Assembly (NCBI RefSeq): GCF_004217175.1
Contig: NZ_SHKI01000006.1
Span: 62,001-126,000, forward strand
Length of the DNA stretch: 64,000 nt
Direction of reading: 5' to 3'
DNA from: Leucobacter luti
Lineage (GTDB): Bacteria; Actinomycetota; Actinomycetes; Actinomycetales; Microbacteriaceae
Part shown: positions 62,085 to 64,000 of the stretch, piece by piece
Numbering within the stretch: the first letter of the stretch is position 1
Layout: each line of letters begins with the position of its first letter
Program-made: the position numbers and the translations under genes
Notes under the pieces: model-generated
Databases searched by the model: none
What the model saw: the letters and a program-made list of their open reading frames with translations, nothing else
What the model was told of the DNA's origin: nothing

Positions 62085-64000
62085 ATGATGAGATCGGTCC
62101 ACGCCGCACCCCACGCCAGTCCAGCCAGCCCACCGCGCCGCAGCGCGCGTCTCCTCGTTTCCGCGGGCCTCGCCCTGGTACTCGGGGCGATGAGCCTCAC
62201 CGTGACGGCGCCTACCGCGCAGGCGGCGGCGGGCGACCCGTTCCCCGCTGGGCGCGGCCTCGTGTTCGTGGCGCAGGGGGCCACGAACACTCGCCTGTAT
62301 GAGGCGGTGCAATCTGACGACGGGAACATCTCGTTTGCCCCCGAGGGGCCGGCGTCGGGGCGTCGCTACAACGCGATCTCCTTCAACGAAGCAGACATGT
62401 ACCTCTACGGCATGCTGCAGCCAGACAACAACCGGCTCATCCGGATTGGGCAGCAGGGCGCGGTGACCGTGCTCGGTCCCGTGGCGGGCCTGCCGGTCCT
62501 CGACTACAACCAGGCGACATTCGGGCAGGGAGATTTCGCTGCAACCCTCTTCGTGCGCGACTCGAAGGCGAGCGCCGCGGTTTACCTGGTCAACGTCGCG
62601 ACCCAGACCGCGACGCGGCTGACGCTGAACCAGCAGGTGCCAAACCTCTCGGACATCGTGTTCTTCGACGGCGCCATCTGGGGCGTATACGGCGAGGGGC
62701 AGACGATGTACCGGATCAACCCGGCCACGGGGGCGGTCTCATCCTGGTCGCTCGCGGGGCTGGGCGTGGGCACCAACCCGTTCGGCGCGCAGTGGGTGTA
62801 CGGCAACGGCAACCTCGGCATCTCGAACAACGTCACCGGCCGGATCACGCAGATCAGCGTCACGGGCGGCACGACGGCGACGCCGACCTTCGCCGTGGTC
62901 TCCCGGATCAACGGGCCGGCGAGCGTGAACAACGATGGCGCCTCGTACCGCGGCGAGGCGGCGGACCTGTCGCTGGTGAAGTCGACGAACCCGGTGTACA
63001 CGCCCGGCGGCGACATCACGTACACGCTCACGGTCACGAACCAGGGTCCGGGCGCCTCGAGCGGGTACGTCATCTCCGACCCGCTTCCGGAGGGGGTGCT
63101 CAATCCGGCGACCAGCACCGCGGGCTGCACGATCGAGGCGAGCGTGCTCAACTGCGCGGGGGGCCCGCTCGCGTCGGGTGCCACGAGCACGGTCACCATC
63201 ACAGGCACCACGTCGAGCACGGCAACCGCGTGCATCACCAACGGCGCGACGGTGCTCGGCAACGAGTCTGATCCAAACCCCGCGAACAACACGGGGACGA
63301 ACGAGACCTGCCCGCCGCCTCCGGCTGACCTGTCGCTCGTGAAGACGGCGCCGGCGACGTTCACGCCGGGCGAGGGGATCGCGTACGAGCTGACCCTCAC
63401 CAACAACGGCCCCGGATCGTCCTCGGGCGCGGTCGTGACCGACAGCATTCCGCCCGAGCTCACTGGCGTCAGGTCTGCCACCCCGGGCTGCGAGGTCGAT
63501 GGGAGCGTCCTCCGCTGCGAAACCGGGGCGCTTGAGCCGGGGGCGAGCCTCACCATCGAGCTGCAGGGGACCACGAGCGCCACCGAGACCGCGTGCGTCA
63601 ACAACACCGCGGTGGTCGTCGGCTCCGAGAGCGATCCAGACGACTCGAACAATTCGAGCGCGGCCTCCTCGTGCCCCCTCGTGCCAGGCTCGGCCTACGC
63701 CGTGACCAAGTCTGCGTCTAGGACGAGCGCCTCGCCGGGCGATCGGGTCACGTACACCGTGAGCGTCGTGAACACCGGGGAGACCGCATATACCGCGGAG
63801 GCGCCCGCGAGCTTCAGCGACTCGCTGGCGGGCGTGCTTGACGATGCCACGTACAACGATGACGCCAGCCTCGGCGCGGTGTACGACTCCGCGGCGCAGA
63901 CCATCTCCTGGGCCGGCCCGCTCGACGTGGGGGCGCAGGCGACCATCACTTACTCCGTGACGATCAACGCTCCGCCCACCGGCGACGGCACGCTCAGGAA
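62085..64000 (+). CDS. DUF11-repeat surface protein, 3' end outside the window
   Basis: An open frame that runs off the end, at least 638 codons. ATG at 62085 or 62088 (weak GAGAG upstream) begins a signal peptide (RRSARLLVSAGLALVLGAMS, then AQAAAGD). Residues about 50-295 form a propeller-like domain (AISFNEADMYLYGMLQPDNN, MYRINPATGAVSSW). Then DUF11 stalk repeats start near residues 302, 417 and 545: ADLSLVKSTNPVYTPGGDIT, ADLSLVKTAPATFTPGEGIA, and a third starting AVTKSASRTSASPGDRVTYT. Pairs of Cys occur in each repeat. More repeats and a sorting signal are expected beyond the edge. Confidence 0.85.
   Translation, partial: MMRSVHAAPHASPASPPRRSARLLVSAGLALVLGAMSLTVTAPTAQAAAGDPFPAGRGLVFVAQGATNTRLYEAVQSDDGNISFAPEGPASGRRYNAISFNEADMYLYGMLQPDNNRLIRIGQQGAVTVLGPVAGLPVLDYNQATFGQGDFAATLFVRDSKASAAVYLVNVATQTATRLTLNQQVPNLSDIVFFDGAIWGVYGEGQTMYRINPATGAVSSWSLAGLGVGTNPFGAQWVYGNGNLGISNNVTGRITQISVTGGTTATPTFAVVSRINGPASVNNDGASYRGEAADLSLVKSTNPVYTPGGDITYTLTVTNQGPGASSGYVISDPLPEGVLNPATSTAGCTIEASVLNCAGGPLASGATSTVTITGTTSSTATACITNGATVLGNESDPNPANNTGTNETCPPPPADLSLVKTAPATFTPGEGIAYELTLTNNGPGSSSGAVVTDSIPPELTGVRSATPGCEVDGSVLRCETGALEPGASLTIELQGTTSATETACVNNTAVVVGSESDPDDSNNSSAASSCPLVPGSAYAVTKSASRTSASPGDRVTYTVSVVNTGETAYTAEAPASFSDSLAGVLDDATYNDDASLGAVYDSAAQTISWAGPLDVGAQATITYSVTINAPPTGDGTLR

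Overview
The window reads as chromosome of a very GC-rich actinobacterium. The gene set fits Microbacteriaceae, possibly Leucobacter or a close relative: a fused RibBA, LAxTG-type anchored proteins, an LCP protein, an Azt-type zinc importer and many leaderless mRNAs. The genus is inference. Gene density is high. No rRNA, CRISPR array, prophage or insertion sequence was seen. One tRNA, tRNA-Ser(GCT), is present at 17189-17277.

Layout. 1-4.0 kb: riboflavin operon ribD-ribE-ribBA-ribH (minus strand) behind an FMN riboswitch. 4.1-7.0 kb: an MprF-like lipid aminoacyltransferase coupled to a DUF1345 membrane protein. 7.1-12.8 kb: alcohol dehydrogenase, YtcJ-type amidohydrolase, trpS and two exonuclease III paralogs. 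12.9-21.3 kb: a 913-aa LuxR regulator, an LCP cell-wall ligase, tRNA-Ser and a 1232-aa LAxTG surface protein. 21.4-25.7 kb: DUF1508 protein, phytoene-desaturase-like oxidoreductase, small membrane protein, MgtC and a GNAT enzyme. 26.2-35.3 kb: PAP2 protein coupled to an 840-aa LuxR regulator, divergent from a choice-of-anchor surface protein with a roughly 420-residue DPGT/DPGA stalk, then a DUF5819-HTTM pair that resembles SdpA-SdpB. 35.4-37.8 kb: an RsbQ-type hydrolase coupled to a PAS-GGDEF diguanylate cyclase. 37.9-39.7 kb: CPA1 antiporter. 39.9-46.7 kb: a VaFE-repeat LPxTG surface protein, a response regulator, an unusual double-module histidine kinase, and LtrA with a possible leader peptide. 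46.7-48.7 kb: HNH-like zinc protein and a YibE/F protein. 48.8-53.9 kb: a zinc uptake locus with permease, ATPase, binding protein and two different AztD-type metallochaperones around a divergent Zur-like operator. 54-61.7 kb: a membrane protein, a LysR regulator and the proline catabolism genes putA-putP. 62.1 kb to the end: the 5' part of a further DUF11-repeat surface protein that runs off the window.

The accessory theme is the cell surface: four large exported proteins (three with visible sorting signals, one truncated by the window edge), each near a regulator or assembly gene. The points I consider most interesting are the RsbQ/PAS-GGDEF operon, the SdpAB-like pair next to an Asp-rich stalk protein, the two complementary AztD paralogs with a divergent leaderless Zur promoter, a long palindromic repeat found at two convergent gene ends, and the double-module sensor kinase.
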